Below, one piece after another: positions 26,383-35,455 of a stretch of DNA of 64,000 nucleotides. Numbering within the stretch: position 1 is the first letter of the stretch; the number at the start of each line of letters is the position of its first letter. This stretch comes from Comamonadaceae bacterium (lineage in GTDB: Bacteria; Pseudomonadota; Gammaproteobacteria; Burkholderiales; Burkholderiaceae_C). The stretch spans positions 50,572 through 114,571 of the forward strand of contig CANBVJ010000002.1 in assembly GCA_947372865.1 (NCBI GenBank), read 5' to 3'. The notes beneath the pieces were generated by a model. It worked only from the letters and a program-made list of their open reading frames with translations, did no database searches and was not told where the DNA came from. The translations under genes and the position numbers were made by a program.

Positions 26383-26817
26383 ATGCCTGCAGTGAGTTCC
26401 CGTGGCCGGGGCCGGCGCACCATGAGCGAGCCCAATATGGTGCCGTTTATTGACGTGATGCTGGTGCTGCTAATCATCTTTATGGTCACCGCCCCGCTGA
26501 TCACGCCCAGCATGATTGACCTGCCCAGCGTGGGCAAAGCGTCCAAGCAGCCCGACGTGGTGGTGCAAATCGTGGTCGGCAAAGACGACAAGCTCGAACT
26601 GCGCGCCCATGAGACCACCGCCCCTGTCACCCTGTCCGCTCTGGCGTCCGCCGTGCGCCGCGCCCAAACCCGGCCCGACGGTGGGCAAGCGGAGCGCGCG
26701 GCAGTTGTCATCAGCGCCGACAAGGCGGTGCGCTATGAGAGTGTCGTCAAGGTGATGGACACGCTGCAGCGCGCCGGTATTGAGCGCGTGGGCCTGTCGG
26801 TGCAACTGGCGGATTGA
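26383..26817 (+). CDS. tolR: Tol-Pal system protein TolR
   Basis: 144-residue ExbD/TolR-family protein with one membrane helix. The essential proton-carrying aspartate is Asp24 in MVPFIDVMLVLLIIFMV. The periplasmic domain (about 45-144) ends with RVGLSVQLAD. It lies between tolQ and tolA, and its stop is 8 bp before the chosen tolA ATG. Confidence 0.95.
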   Translation: MPAVSSRGRGRRTMSEPNMVPFIDVMLVLLIIFMVTAPLITPSMIDLPSVGKASKQPDVVVQIVVGKDDKLELRAHETTAPVTLSALASAVRRAQTRPDGGQAERAAVVISADKAVRYESVVKVMDTLQRAGIERVGLSVQLAD

Positions 26818-26825
26818 CACGCGCC

Positions 26826-27818
26826 ATGGCTCTGGCCCCCGCCCGCGAGGCATTCATGCCGCCGCCCACGCCCGGGCTGGGCCGGTCCGTGCTGATGGCG
26901 CTGGTGGCGCATGCCGCACTGGTGCTGGCCCTGTCGTTTGCGGTGCAATGGCGCCAAAGCGCGCCCGAGCCCGTGGCCTTTGCCGCCGAGCTTTGGGCCG
27001 CCATGCCCACCGAGGCCGCGCCCCCGGCGGCTGAACCCCTGCCCATCGAGTCGGTGATCGAGCCCCAGCCCGCCCCGGCACCAGCGCCAGAACCCAAACC
27101 GGTACCCAAGCCCGTGCCCCCGCCACCAGCAGCCGCGCCGCCCGAGCCGTCAAAGCAAGCCGACATCGCGCTGGAAAAGAAAAAAGCGCTGCAAGAAGCC
27201 AAGAAAAAGCAGGAGCTCGCCCAAGCCAAGGCCCAAGCCGCCCTGCCACTGGAAAAAGACAAGGCTGAGAAGCAGAAAAAACGCAAGGCGGAAGCCGAAA
27301 AGCTGCAAGCTGACAAAGACAAAGTCGCCAAGCTCAAGGAAGACAAGCTCAAAACTGAGAAGCGCCTGAAAGAAGAGAAGGCCGCCGAGGCCGTGCGCAA
27401 AAAAGAAGCCCAACAGGCCGCCGAAGAAGCCGCGCAAAGCGAGCAGCGCCGCAAAGAAGCCAAAGACCGGGCGCTGCGCCTGGCCGGCACCGCCGTGGGC
27501 AATGGCGATGCGGATTCCAAAGGCAGCGCAGCGCAAAGTGTCGGGCCCTCGGCGACCTACGGCGGCAAGATCGTGGCCGCCATCCGCCCCAACATCACCC
27601 AACTCAAGGAAATTGCAGGCAACCCGTCCGTGGAATACGACGTCTACACCGACGCCAGCGGCAACGTACTGAGCGCCAAACTGCGCAAAAAGAGCGGCGA
27701 CACCTATTGGGACGAGGCCGCGCTCAACGCCATCCTGAAAACCGGCAAGCTGCCCCGCGACGAGAACGGTCGTGTGCCCTCGCCCATGACGATTGCGCTG
27801 GAGCCTAAGCCGAAATAA
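26826..27818 (+). CDS. tolA: Tol-Pal system protein TolA (energy transducer)
   Basis: About 330-residue protein with one N-terminal helix (VLMALVAHAALVLALSFAV), a Pro-rich stretch, a long Lys/Glu/Ala coiled coil (about residues 105-220) that spans the periplasm, and a C-terminal TonB/TolA-like domain (SATYGGKIVAAIRPNI onward). I chose the ATG at 26826; a TTG at 26814 overlapping the tolR stop is the alternative. tolB and pal, which usually follow, are absent: the next gene is on the opposite strand. Confidence 0.93.
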   Translation: MALAPAREAFMPPPTPGLGRSVLMALVAHAALVLALSFAVQWRQSAPEPVAFAAELWAAMPTEAAPPAAEPLPIESVIEPQPAPAPAPEPKPVPKPVPPPPAAAPPEPSKQADIALEKKKALQEAKKKQELAQAKAQAALPLEKDKAEKQKKRKAEAEKLQADKDKVAKLKEDKLKTEKRLKEEKAAEAVRKKEAQQAAEEAAQSEQRRKEAKDRALRLAGTAVGNGDADSKGSAAQSVGPSATYGGKIVAAIRPNITQLKEIAGNPSVEYDVYTDASGNVLSAKLRKKSGDTYWDEAALNAILKTGKLPRDENGRVPSPMTIALEPKPK

Positions 27819-27862
27819 ACGGTTGACCGTTCAAGGCCGGAGCTATCACGCCCACGGGCGCG

Positions 27863-28147
27863 CTACCTGCCTTTGCGCGGATGAAACACCAGCGGCTGCG
27901 CTTGAGCGCCCAACCTTGGGCTGGCGCCTTTGGCGCTTAGCAATGGCGCTTTGTCACAACCCGAACAGCCGCAGCCTGCGCTGGCATTGGCCACAGCCAG
28001 CAGGCGCTGGCGCACAAAAACAGGTGCGCGCAAGCCCAGCAACCCCCGCGCCAAGGCCGCACGCAGCGCTTGCGGCATCAGCGTCCAGATGGCATAGGCA
28101 AAGCTGAGCGCCACCACCAACACCACGGCCAATGATTGAAAGTTCAT
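27863..28147 (-). CDS. Small FeoB-associated membrane protein (DUF6587-like)
   Basis: 94-residue protein with one N-terminal membrane helix (MNFQSLAVVLVVALSFAYAIW) and a cysteine cluster GCGCSGC near residues 58-64, then a basic tail. It lies 16 bp after feoB in the same direction. Small proteins of this build follow feoB in related bacteria and are thought to help ferrous iron uptake or FeoB assembly; their function is not established. The family name is from memory. Confidence 0.75.
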   Translation of the reverse strand: MNFQSLAVVLVVALSFAYAIWTLMPQALRAALARGLLGLRAPVFVRQRLLAVANASAGCGCSGCDKAPLLSAKGASPRLGAQAQPLVFHPRKGR

Positions 28148-28163
28148 GGTAACGCGTCCCGCT

Positions 28164-30053
28164 TCAGGCGCTCAGCCACAAAGTGACGCGGTAGGTAACA
28201 AAGGACGCGGCATAAGCCAGTCCAAACAAATAACCCGCCATCAACAAGGGATAGCGCCAGGAATTGGTCTCGCGGCGCACCACGGCCAGGGTGGACAGGC
28301 ACTGCGGCGCAAACACAAACCAGGCCAAAAGCGAATAGGCCGTGGCCAGCGACCAGCCCTGGGCAATGACCGGCGACAAGGCTTCGGCCACGCCGCTGCC
28401 TGCGGCTGAGAGCGAATACACCGTGCCCAAAGCACCCACCGCCACCTCGCGCGCGGCCATGCCGGGCACCAGAGCAATCGAGATTTGCCAGTTAAAGCCG
28501 ATGGGCGCAAACACATATTGCAAAGCGTGGCCCAGCATGCCTGCGGCGCTGTATTGGATGGCCGGGCCTTGGGACAGGTCCCAGCCCGCAGGCGGCGAGG
28601 GGTAGGTGGCCAAAAACCACAGCACCACCATGAGCGCAAAAATAATGCCGCCCACCCGGCGCAAAAAGATGCGGGCCCGTTCCCACAGGCCCTGGGCCAG
28701 GTTGCGCAGGCTGGGCGCGCGGTAAGGGGGCAGCTCCAGCATCAGCGGCTGGTAGGCCGACTTCATCCACACCCGCTTGAACAGCCAGGCCACCGCCATG
28801 GCCGAGACCACGCCGGCCACGTACAGGCCAAACAAGGTCAGGCCGCGCAGGCTCAGGCCTGCCACATCACGCTCGGGCACAAAGGCGCCAATCAAGAGCG
28901 CATACACCGGCAGGCGCGCCGAACAGGTCATCAGCGGCGCGACCATGATGGTGGCCAGCCGGTCGCGCCAATTGGCAATGGTGCGCGTGGCCATGATGCC
29001 GGGAATGGCGCAAGCAAAGCTGCTCAGGAGCGGAATGAAAGCGCGCCCCGACAAGCCCACTTTGCCCATCAGGTTGTCCAGCAAAAAGGCGGCGCGCGGC
29101 AGGTAGCCCGAGTCTTCGAGCAGCAAGATGAAGAAGAACAAAATCAAAATCTGCGGCAAAAACACCAGCACGCCTCCCACGCCCGCCACCACGCCATCCA
29201 CCAGCAGGCTGCGCAGCGGGCCGTCGTCCATGGCGCCGGTAATCCAGTCACCCACGGCGGCCATGGCCTCCTTGATCAGGTCCATAGGTACATTGGCCCA
29301 TGAAAAAACCGCCTGGAAAATCAGGAACAACACCGCCGCAAGCACCAGCAAACCCCACACCGGGTGCATGACGACCGCATCAATGCGGTGCTGAAAGCGA
29401 CCCAAGCGCGGCGCATTGGGCGCCACCAGCGCCAGAATACGGCGCACTTCACGCTGCAACTCGGCGGCGCTGCGGGGGCTGGCATCGGCAACTTGGGGCT
29501 TGGCGGCAGCCACGGGTGCCGCCAGCAACGCCTGAATTTGCAGCAACAAGGCGGCGTGGCCGTTGTGCTGCACCGCCACGGTTTCCACCACCGGGCAGGC
29601 CAGCTCGGTTTGCAGGCGCGCCACGTCAATGTCCAGGCCATGGGCGCGGGCCACGTCGGCCATATTGAGCGCCACCACCATCGGTTTACCCAGGCTTTTG
29701 AGTTCCAGCACCAGGCGCAGGTTCATGCGCAAGTTGGTGGCGTCCACCACGGCCACAATGGCGTCGGGCGCGTCTTCGCCCGCACGACGGCCTTCTAGCA
29801 CCTCCAACATCACCTGTTCGTCAGGAGTTGCAGGGGTCAGACTGTAGGAGCCCGGCAAATCCACCACCGAAACACGCTGCCCGTTGGGCAAGCGCGCCGC
29901 CCCCACCTTACGCTCCACCGTGACACCGGCGTAGTTGGCGACTTTTTGGCGCGCGCCGGTCAGCAGGTTAAAGAGCGCGGTTTTGCCGCAATTGGGGTTG
30001 CCCACCAGGGCGATGCTTGCAGGGATTGAAGGGTTCATGGCGCTGGGGTTCAC
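28164..30053 (-). CDS. feoB: Ferrous iron transport protein B
   Basis: About 629-residue membrane GTPase for Fe(II) uptake. The N-terminal G domain has GNPNCGKTALFN (G1), VVDLPGSYSL (G3) and NMADVA (G4). The membrane part holds the Gate motifs, including FACAIPGIMATR and MTCSARLPVYALLIGAF. It is a short FeoB (E. coli has 773 residues). Two starts are possible: a GTG at 30053 that overlaps the feoA stop by 4 bp, and an ATG at 30038 that gives nearly the same first residues (MNPS). Confidence 0.96.
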   Translation of the reverse strand: MNPSAMNPSIPASIALVGNPNCGKTALFNLLTGARQKVANYAGVTVERKVGAARLPNGQRVSVVDLPGSYSLTPATPDEQVMLEVLEGRRAGEDAPDAIVAVVDATNLRMNLRLVLELKSLGKPMVVALNMADVARAHGLDIDVARLQTELACPVVETVAVQHNGHAALLLQIQALLAAPVAAAKPQVADASPRSAAELQREVRRILALVAPNAPRLGRFQHRIDAVVMHPVWGLLVLAAVLFLIFQAVFSWANVPMDLIKEAMAAVGDWITGAMDDGPLRSLLVDGVVAGVGGVLVFLPQILILFFFILLLEDSGYLPRAAFLLDNLMGKVGLSGRAFIPLLSSFACAIPGIMATRTIANWRDRLATIMVAPLMTCSARLPVYALLIGAFVPERDVAGLSLRGLTLFGLYVAGVVSAMAVAWLFKRVWMKSAYQPLMLELPPYRAPSLRNLAQGLWERARIFLRRVGGIIFALMVVLWFLATYPSPPAGWDLSQGPAIQYSAAGMLGHALQYVFAPIGFNWQISIALVPGMAAREVAVGALGTVYSLSAAGSGVAEALSPVIAQGWSLATAYSLLAWFVFAPQCLSTLAVVRRETNSWRYPLLMAGYLFGLAYAASFVTYRVTLWLSA

Positions 30054-30304
30054 AGCACTTCGACTTCAATGCACTGGGCCTCAAGCAGCCGCAGGGCAAA
30101 CTGGGTGTCCCCAATCTGCACCGCCAGCGGCTCGCGCCCGCCGGGTCCGCGGCGCAGCATTTGCACTGGCTCGCCGGCAATAAACCCAAGCTCACCCAGC
30201 CGCCGCGCCGTGGCGTTTTGCACCGCATTGGCGCCAGGCAGCAAGCGGGTAACACAGGCGTGTGCGCCGTTGGGCAAGTCAGAGAGCAACTGGGTTTGGG
30301 ACAT
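30050..30304 (-). CDS. feoA: Ferrous iron transport protein A
   Basis: 84-residue cytoplasmic SH3-like protein that assists FeoB. The core ARRLGELGFIAGEPVQMLRRGPGG is characteristic. It is first in feoA-feoB-small membrane protein, and a Fur box lies 29 bp upstream of its start. Its stop overlaps the first possible feoB start codon. Confidence 0.94.
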   Translation of the reverse strand: MSQTQLLSDLPNGAHACVTRLLPGANAVQNATARRLGELGFIAGEPVQMLRRGPGGREPLAVQIGDTQFALRLLEAQCIEVEVL

Positions 30305-30326
30305 GGGCGCTTCGATGAAAAATGCA

Positions 30327-30357
30327 AATCTAAATGAGAGTGTATCTCATTTAGATT
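30327..30357 (-). promoter_or_regulatory. Fur box upstream of feoA
   Basis: A perfect inverted repeat with 13-bp arms, AATCTAAATGAGA (30327-30339) and TCTCATTTAGATT (30345-30357), and a 5-bp centre. Its inner 19 bp (30333-30351), AATGAGA-N5-TCTCATT, matches the beta-proteobacterial Fur consensus. It predicts repression of feoAB under iron sufficiency. Confidence 0.85.
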
Positions 30358-30375
30358 GCCGGATGCGGCATCACC

Positions 30376-33300
30376 TCACTCGTAAGCAATCACAGCCCGC
30401 CCCGCGTCCGCCTGCGAGCGCCAGCGGGCCAGGGCGGCGTCGCTGGGGTAGAAGCGGGCAGACTCGCCGAGCTGGAGTTCGGCGTACGCGCCCTCTTCTG
30501 CTTGGGCGCCTGCCTTAGTGCTGTCCGCACTGGCGTCGCCGGGCAGTCGTTCCAAGGCAAAGCGCACCAAGAGCCCGCGCACGAGTTCGCCTTGGTCGGT
30601 CATCTCGCGCTGGGCCGGAAACTCGCGCAGCAGCTTGGCCACGTCGGGGCCGGGGGTGCTGGCGTCGGCTTTGAGCGCCACGCGCAAATAGCGGCCAAAG
30701 CGGCAGCGGGCTTGTTCCAGGTCCCAGAGCTGGGTGATGGTGAACTGCATGCCGCCCGAGAAGCGGTCGGGCTGCGCCTTGCCCATGGCGATGATGAGCG
30801 CGTCGTCTTTGAGCAGGTTCTTGTGTTCGTTGATGAGTTTTTCGTCCGCCCGCGCCTCGATGGTGGCGGACTTGTCGTCGAGCTTGAACAGCGCCAACTT
30901 GCCGCGCTGGCCGTTGATGACGCGCAGGTCGGTAATGATGCCCGCCAACAACTGCGGCTCGCGGGTTTCGAGCAGCTCTTCAATGGGGCGTTTGGCAAAG
31001 CGGCGCACTTCAAGCGCCACTTCGTCAAACAGGTGGCCCGAGAGATAAAAGCCCAGGGCGGTCTTTTCTTGCGTGAGGCGCTCTTTCACACCCCACGGAA
31101 TGGTGGCCACCAAATCAGGCTCTTGCGTGCTGGAGCCGTGGTCGTCCGCGCCGCCCATGTCAAACAGGCCGGCCTGGTTGACGTTGGCACTCGCGGCGGC
31201 GGCAAAGTCAAAGGCCCGGTCGATGGAGGCCACCATAGCAGCGCGGTTGAGCTCTAACGTGTCAAAGGCGCCGGCTTTGATGAGCGCCTCCAGGCAGCGC
31301 TTGTTCATGCGGCTGCGTTCCACGCGACGGCAAAAGTCAAACAGGCTGGTAAAGGGTCCGGCCTCGGCCGTGGGGCCCCGGCCTTCGCGCGCGGCCACGA
31401 TGGCCTCAATGGCTTGTTGGCCCGTGCCTTTGATGGCGCCCAGGCCGTAGCGGATTTGCCGGTCCGAGATGGGCTCAAAGCGGTGAAAGCCCCGGTTGAC
31501 GTTGGGCGGCTCAAAGTCGATGTTGAACTTGGCGGCGTCTTCAAACAAGACCTTGAGCTTGTCGGTGTCGTCCATCTCCACCGTCATATTGGCGCAGAAA
31601 AACTCGGCCGTGTAATGCACCTTGATCCAGGCCGTGTGGTAGGCCAAGAGCGAATAGGCGGCGGCGTGCGACTTGTTAAAGCCGTAGCCCGCAAACTTTT
31701 CCATCAGGTCAAACACCTCGTCGGCCTTGGCCTCGGTGATGTCGTTTTTGGCGGCACCGGCGCGGAAGATGGCGCGGTGTTCGGCCATTTCTTCGGCCTT
31801 CTTTTTGCCCATGGCGCGGCGCAGCATGTCGGCGCCGCCCAGCGAGTAGCCACCCAAAATCTGCGCGGTCTGCATCACCTGCTCTTGGTAGACCATGATG
31901 CCGTAGGTCTCACTCAGCATGTCGGCCACCAGCGGGTGCGGGTATTCAATGACTTCGCGCCCGTGCTTGCGCGCCACGAAGCTCGGAATCAGGTCCATGG
32001 GGCCGGGGCGGTACAGGGCGTTGAGCGCAATCAGGTCTTCCAGGCGCGTGGGCTTGGCGTCGCGCAACATGCCTTGCATGCCACGGCTCTCAAACTGGAA
32101 CACCGCCTCGGTCTTGCCCTCAGAGAACAAGCGGTAAACCCGGGTGTCGTCCAGCGGCAGGTTCTCGAACGCAAAGTCTTGCTGGCCAGGGTGGCGGGCA
32201 ATGATGAAGTCCCGCGCGATCTCCAAAATCGTGAGCGTGGCCAGGCCCAAAAAGTCAAACTTGACCAGGCCAATGGCCTCGACGTCGTCCTTGTCAAACT
32301 GGCTCACCGCCGATTCGCTGCCGGGCTGCTGGTACAGAGGGCAAAAGTCGGTGAGCTTGCCTGGCGCGATCAGCACGCCGCCGGCGTGCATGCCCACGTT
32401 GCGGGTCATACCTTCTAGTTTGCGGGCGAGTTCGAGCAGGGTTTTGACGTCTTCTTCGCGGTCTTCGCGTTCGGCAAGAAGCGGTTCGGCCTCGGTGGCG
32501 TAAATGGTTTTGTCGTCTTTTTTACGGTCGGGCGGGGGTAGTTGCAGCGTGACCGAGGTGCCGGGTTTGTTGGGAATGAGCTTGCTGATGCCGTCACAAA
32601 AGCCGTACGGAAAATCCAGCACCCGGCCCACATCACGAATAGCAGCGCGCGCGGCCATGGTGCCGAAGGTGACGATCTGGCTGACCGCGTCTTTGCCGTA
32701 TTTGTCTTTGACGTAGTCGATCACCAGATTGCGGTTGGTCTGGCAAAAGTCGATGTCAAAGTCGGGCATGGACACGCGCTCAGGGTTCAAAAAGCGCTCG
32801 AACAGCAAGTTGTATTGCAGCGGGTCCAGGTCGGTAATCTTGAGCGAATACGCCACCAGGCTGCCCGCGCCCGAACCGCGCCCCGGCCCCACCGGGCAGC
32901 CGTTCTTTTTGGCCCAGTTAATAAAGTCGCCCACGATCAAAAAGTAACCCGGAAAACCCATCTTGATGATGGTGCCGAGTTCAAACTCCAGGCGCTCCAG
33001 GTAGCGCGGCATTTGCGCGGCACGCTCGGCATCGACGGGATAGAGGTGCGCCATGCGCTCGTTCAGGCCCTCGTGCGATGCGTAGCGAAAGTACTCTTCG
33101 GGCGTCATGCGCACGCCATCGACCAGCGGGGTCGGAAACTCGGGCAACTGCGGCTTGCCCAGCACCAAAGTCAGGTTGCAGCGCTTGGCGATCTCTTCGG
33201 TATTGGCCACGGCCGAGGGCAAATCGGCAAACAAGGCCTGCATTTGCGCCGCTGACTTGAAATACTGCTCGCGCGTGAAACGGCGCACGCGCTTGGGGTT

Positions 33301-33969
33301 GCTCAGCAAGTCGCCGTCCGAGATGCAAACCCGGGCCTCATGGGCCTCAAAGTCGTCGGGCGTGGCAAATTGCACCGGGTGGGTGGCCACCACCGGCAGG
33401 TGCATGCGGGCGGCCAACTGGGCGGTGGACACCACATGGGCCTCGTCGTCGGCGCGGCCTGCGCGCTGCACTTCCAGGTAAAAGCGGTGGGTAAAGATGC
33501 CCGCAAGCTGCAGCGCCAGCTCGTGCGCGCGCACCGTGTCGCCCTGCACCAGCGCCTGGCCCACGGGACCGGCTTGCGCGCCTGAGAGGCAAATCAGGCC
33601 TTCGTTTAATTCTTGCAACCAGGCCAGCTTGGCCGCGACCTGGGCTTTGCCGGTGTTTTGCGTGTATGAGCGCGCCAGCAGCTCCGACAAATTGAGGTAG
33701 CCGCGCTTGTTTTGCACCAGCAGCACCATGCGCGAGGTGGCCAGGGGGTCGGCGCCCATGCCCTCCAAAATGATTTCGGCCCCCACGATGGGCTTGACGC
33801 CCTTGGAGCGGCAGGCGCGGTAAAACTTGACGGTGGCAAACAGGTTGTTGAGGTCAGTAATAGCCAGCGCGCCCTGGGCGTCTGCGGCGGCGGCGTCCAC
33901 CACTTCGTCAACGCGGTTGGTGCCGTCTACGACGGAGAATTCAGTGTGCAGGCGCAGATGGATAAACAT
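30376..33969 (-). CDS. dnaE: DNA polymerase III alpha subunit
   Basis: 1197-residue replicative polymerase. The PHP domain opens the protein (MFIHLRLHTEFSVVDG). The polymerase palm carries the catalytic aspartates in SMPDFDIDFCQ, and PVGPGRGSGAGSLVAYSL is the conserved thumb/palm motif. The HhH and OB-fold regions and the tau-binding C-terminal domain follow. Length is close to the usual ~1160-1180 residues. It stands 71 bp downstream of the feoA start on the same strand and is a separate unit. Confidence 0.97.
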   Translation of the reverse strand: MFIHLRLHTEFSVVDGTNRVDEVVDAAAADAQGALAITDLNNLFATVKFYRACRSKGVKPIVGAEIILEGMGADPLATSRMVLLVQNKRGYLNLSELLARSYTQNTGKAQVAAKLAWLQELNEGLICLSGAQAGPVGQALVQGDTVRAHELALQLAGIFTHRFYLEVQRAGRADDEAHVVSTAQLAARMHLPVVATHPVQFATPDDFEAHEARVCISDGDLLSNPKRVRRFTREQYFKSAAQMQALFADLPSAVANTEEIAKRCNLTLVLGKPQLPEFPTPLVDGVRMTPEEYFRYASHEGLNERMAHLYPVDAERAAQMPRYLERLEFELGTIIKMGFPGYFLIVGDFINWAKKNGCPVGPGRGSGAGSLVAYSLKITDLDPLQYNLLFERFLNPERVSMPDFDIDFCQTNRNLVIDYVKDKYGKDAVSQIVTFGTMAARAAIRDVGRVLDFPYGFCDGISKLIPNKPGTSVTLQLPPPDRKKDDKTIYATEAEPLLAEREDREEDVKTLLELARKLEGMTRNVGMHAGGVLIAPGKLTDFCPLYQQPGSESAVSQFDKDDVEAIGLVKFDFLGLATLTILEIARDFIIARHPGQQDFAFENLPLDDTRVYRLFSEGKTEAVFQFESRGMQGMLRDAKPTRLEDLIALNALYRPGPMDLIPSFVARKHGREVIEYPHPLVADMLSETYGIMVYQEQVMQTAQILGGYSLGGADMLRRAMGKKKAEEMAEHRAIFRAGAAKNDITEAKADEVFDLMEKFAGYGFNKSHAAAYSLLAYHTAWIKVHYTAEFFCANMTVEMDDTDKLKVLFEDAAKFNIDFEPPNVNRGFHRFEPISDRQIRYGLGAIKGTGQQAIEAIVAAREGRGPTAEAGPFTSLFDFCRRVERSRMNKRCLEALIKAGAFDTLELNRAAMVASIDRAFDFAAAASANVNQAGLFDMGGADDHGSSTQEPDLVATIPWGVKERLTQEKTALGFYLSGHLFDEVALEVRRFAKRPIEELLETREPQLLAGIITDLRVINGQRGKLALFKLDDKSATIEARADEKLINEHKNLLKDDALIIAMGKAQPDRFSGGMQFTITQLWDLEQARCRFGRYLRVALKADASTPGPDVAKLLREFPAQREMTDQGELVRGLLVRFALERLPGDASADSTKAGAQAEEGAYAELQLGESARFYPSDAALARWRSQADAGRAVIAYE

Positions 33970-33998
33970 GGGGTCGATTGTCTTGGAGGCGGGACGGG

Positions 33999-34967
33999 CT
34001 ATTTGTTGTGGCGCGCGTGAAAGATAAAGCCCAGGGTGTTGAGCAGCAACTGCGCCGCCAAAATGGCGGTCACGCCGGCCGGGTCGTAGGCCGGAGCCAC
34101 TTCCACCAGGTCCATGCCCACAATGCGCCCGCCGCTGCGTTTGACCAGGGCCTGGATGATTTCCAGCACCTCGTAGTACAAAAAGCCGCCATGGCTGGGC
34201 GTGCCGGTGCCCGGCGCAATCGACGGATCAAAGCCGTCAATGTCGATGGTGAAGTAATAGCTCGGCGCCTCCGGAATGATGTCGAGCACGCCTTGCACCC
34301 CCATCTGGCGCACCTGGCGTACTGAATAAATGTGCGAGCCTGCGGCGCGCGCAGCGTCGTAGTCGTCACGGTTGCTGGACGACACGTTGCGGATGCCGAG
34401 CTGCGTCATGCCGGTGATGTGGCTCATCTCGGAGGCGCGGCGCAGCGGGTTGCCGTGGCCATAACGCACGCCGTGGCGCTCATCCACAAAATCCAGGTGT
34501 GCGTCAAAGTGCACGATATGGATGGGACCCTGGCCGTCAAAGGCCTTGATCACCGGTGCGTGGATGGAATGGTCGCCCCCCAGCACCACTGGCATGGCGC
34601 CAGACGCCAAAATTTTACGGATGGCGGCCTCGGTGTTGGCGTGGCTTTTGGCCATGTCGGTGTGCACGATGTCGGCGTCGCCCACGTCCACCATGCGAAT
34701 CTGGTCGCGCGTGAGGTACATCACGTCGTCTTCGTGGTCATAGGCGCCGCCGTGGCCAAACGAGAACAGGGTGGACGCCTCGCGAATGGCGCGTGGACCA
34801 AAGCGTGCGCCCGGGCGCCACTGGGTGCCCATGTCGTTGGGCACGCCGATCACGGCCACATCGGCGTCAATGGCGTTCCAGTCCACGCAGGCGGGGGATT
34901 TGGCAAAAGTGCAGTGGCCGACGAAGGGCAGGTCCAGGCGACCGCTTTGGTAGGAGTTTTCAGACAT
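33999..34967 (-). CDS. Agmatinase/ureohydrolase family enzyme
   Basis: 322-residue binuclear-manganese (or nickel) ureohydrolase. Metal ligands are in VLGGDHSIHAP, IVHFDAHLDFVDE and FTIDIDGFDPSIAPGTGTP. The start MSENSYQSGRLDLPFVGH at 34967 is typical of this subgroup. Agmatinase (agmatine to putrescine and urea) is the usual annotation; guanidinobutyrase or guanidine hydrolase activity in the same family cannot be excluded. No polyamine genes are adjacent. Confidence 0.9.
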   Translation of the reverse strand: MSENSYQSGRLDLPFVGHCTFAKSPACVDWNAIDADVAVIGVPNDMGTQWRPGARFGPRAIREASTLFSFGHGGAYDHEDDVMYLTRDQIRMVDVGDADIVHTDMAKSHANTEAAIRKILASGAMPVVLGGDHSIHAPVIKAFDGQGPIHIVHFDAHLDFVDERHGVRYGHGNPLRRASEMSHITGMTQLGIRNVSSSNRDDYDAARAAGSHIYSVRQVRQMGVQGVLDIIPEAPSYYFTIDIDGFDPSIAPGTGTPSHGGFLYYEVLEIIQALVKRSGGRIVGMDLVEVAPAYDPAGVTAILAAQLLLNTLGFIFHARHNK

Positions 34968-35046
34968 GGGGTGGGGTGGGAATGAGTGCAAACCACAGTT
35001 ATACCCGAGCGCCCCCACCGCCCCAGGGCACCGTCCCAAAATAGAC

Positions 35047-35072
35047 CCGCCAGCCCTGTTATGGGCTGGCGG
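35047..35072 (-). terminator. Perfect 10-bp hairpin, terminator candidate
   Basis: Arms CCGCCAGCCC (35047-35056) and GGGCTGGCGG (35063-35072) pair perfectly around a 6-nt loop. On the minus strand a weak T-rich run (GTCTATTTT) follows. It would end the small minus-strand frame. The T tract is poor, so termination is uncertain. Confidence 0.4.
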
Positions 35073-35292
35073 TGGGGCGGGAAACCCATGCCAAGTTGTC
35101 AGCTTGCCACGTCTGAGGGGTGTTCCCGTCCGCCGCGACGTAACACACCGCAGCTTGGGCCAACTCGTCAGCCCCCTCAGCTTGGTGTTCAGCCAAGCCA
35201 GCGTTGCTGATTTGCCTGAACACGCCCCCACTGTAAAACTGCAAGGCACATGGGTGCGTGACCGAAATCACGGATGGCGCAGGATTTTTCAT
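35059..35292 (-). CDS. Possible small hypothetical protein
   Basis: A 77-codon frame starting MKNPAPSVISVTHPCALQFY. The residue mix looks protein-like, with ELAQAAVCYVAADGN and LAWVSRPTASP at the end. The stop codon falls in the loop of a strong hairpin followed by TCTATTTT, which would suit a terminator. I do not recognise the family, and there is no clear ribosome-binding site. It could equally be a gene remnant. Confidence 0.35.
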   Translation of the reverse strand: MKNPAPSVISVTHPCALQFYSGGVFRQISNAGLAEHQAEGADELAQAAVCYVAADGNTPQTWQADNLAWVSRPTASP

Positions 35293-35455
35293 CCACTGGC
35301 GCTGCGCCTGATGAACGTGGGCTAGGCCATTTTTTCGCGGCTCTGTAGGCGCAGTCCGCTCCATAACTGACCCACATCATGGGCCGCCAAGCTGGCCATT
35401 TTCATAATATTTTGAACACCGACCACCGCAAGCACCAAACCACCAAGGATCCGCC

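Larger units (their letters stand above)
34968..35455. other. 488-bp gap between the agmatinase and cfa genes
   Basis: No confident gene lies here. It contains a perfect 10-bp hairpin (35047-35072) and a possible small gene on the minus strand (35059-35292), listed separately. The 35293-35455 part, just upstream of cfa, becomes AT-rich near 35395-35420 and probably carries the cfa promoter, but I see no clear -35/-10 pair. Confidence 0.5.

Noticed and set aside
27818..27840. AACGGT-TG-ACCGTT palindrome after tolA as a terminator
   Set aside because: The loop would be 2 nt and no T tract follows; it may be chance or a protein site.
34968..35249. N-terminal extension of the agmatinase into the intergenic region
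   Set aside because: The extra residues are Pro/Arg-rich without family similarity, and MSENSYQSGRLDLP at 34967 is the normal family start.
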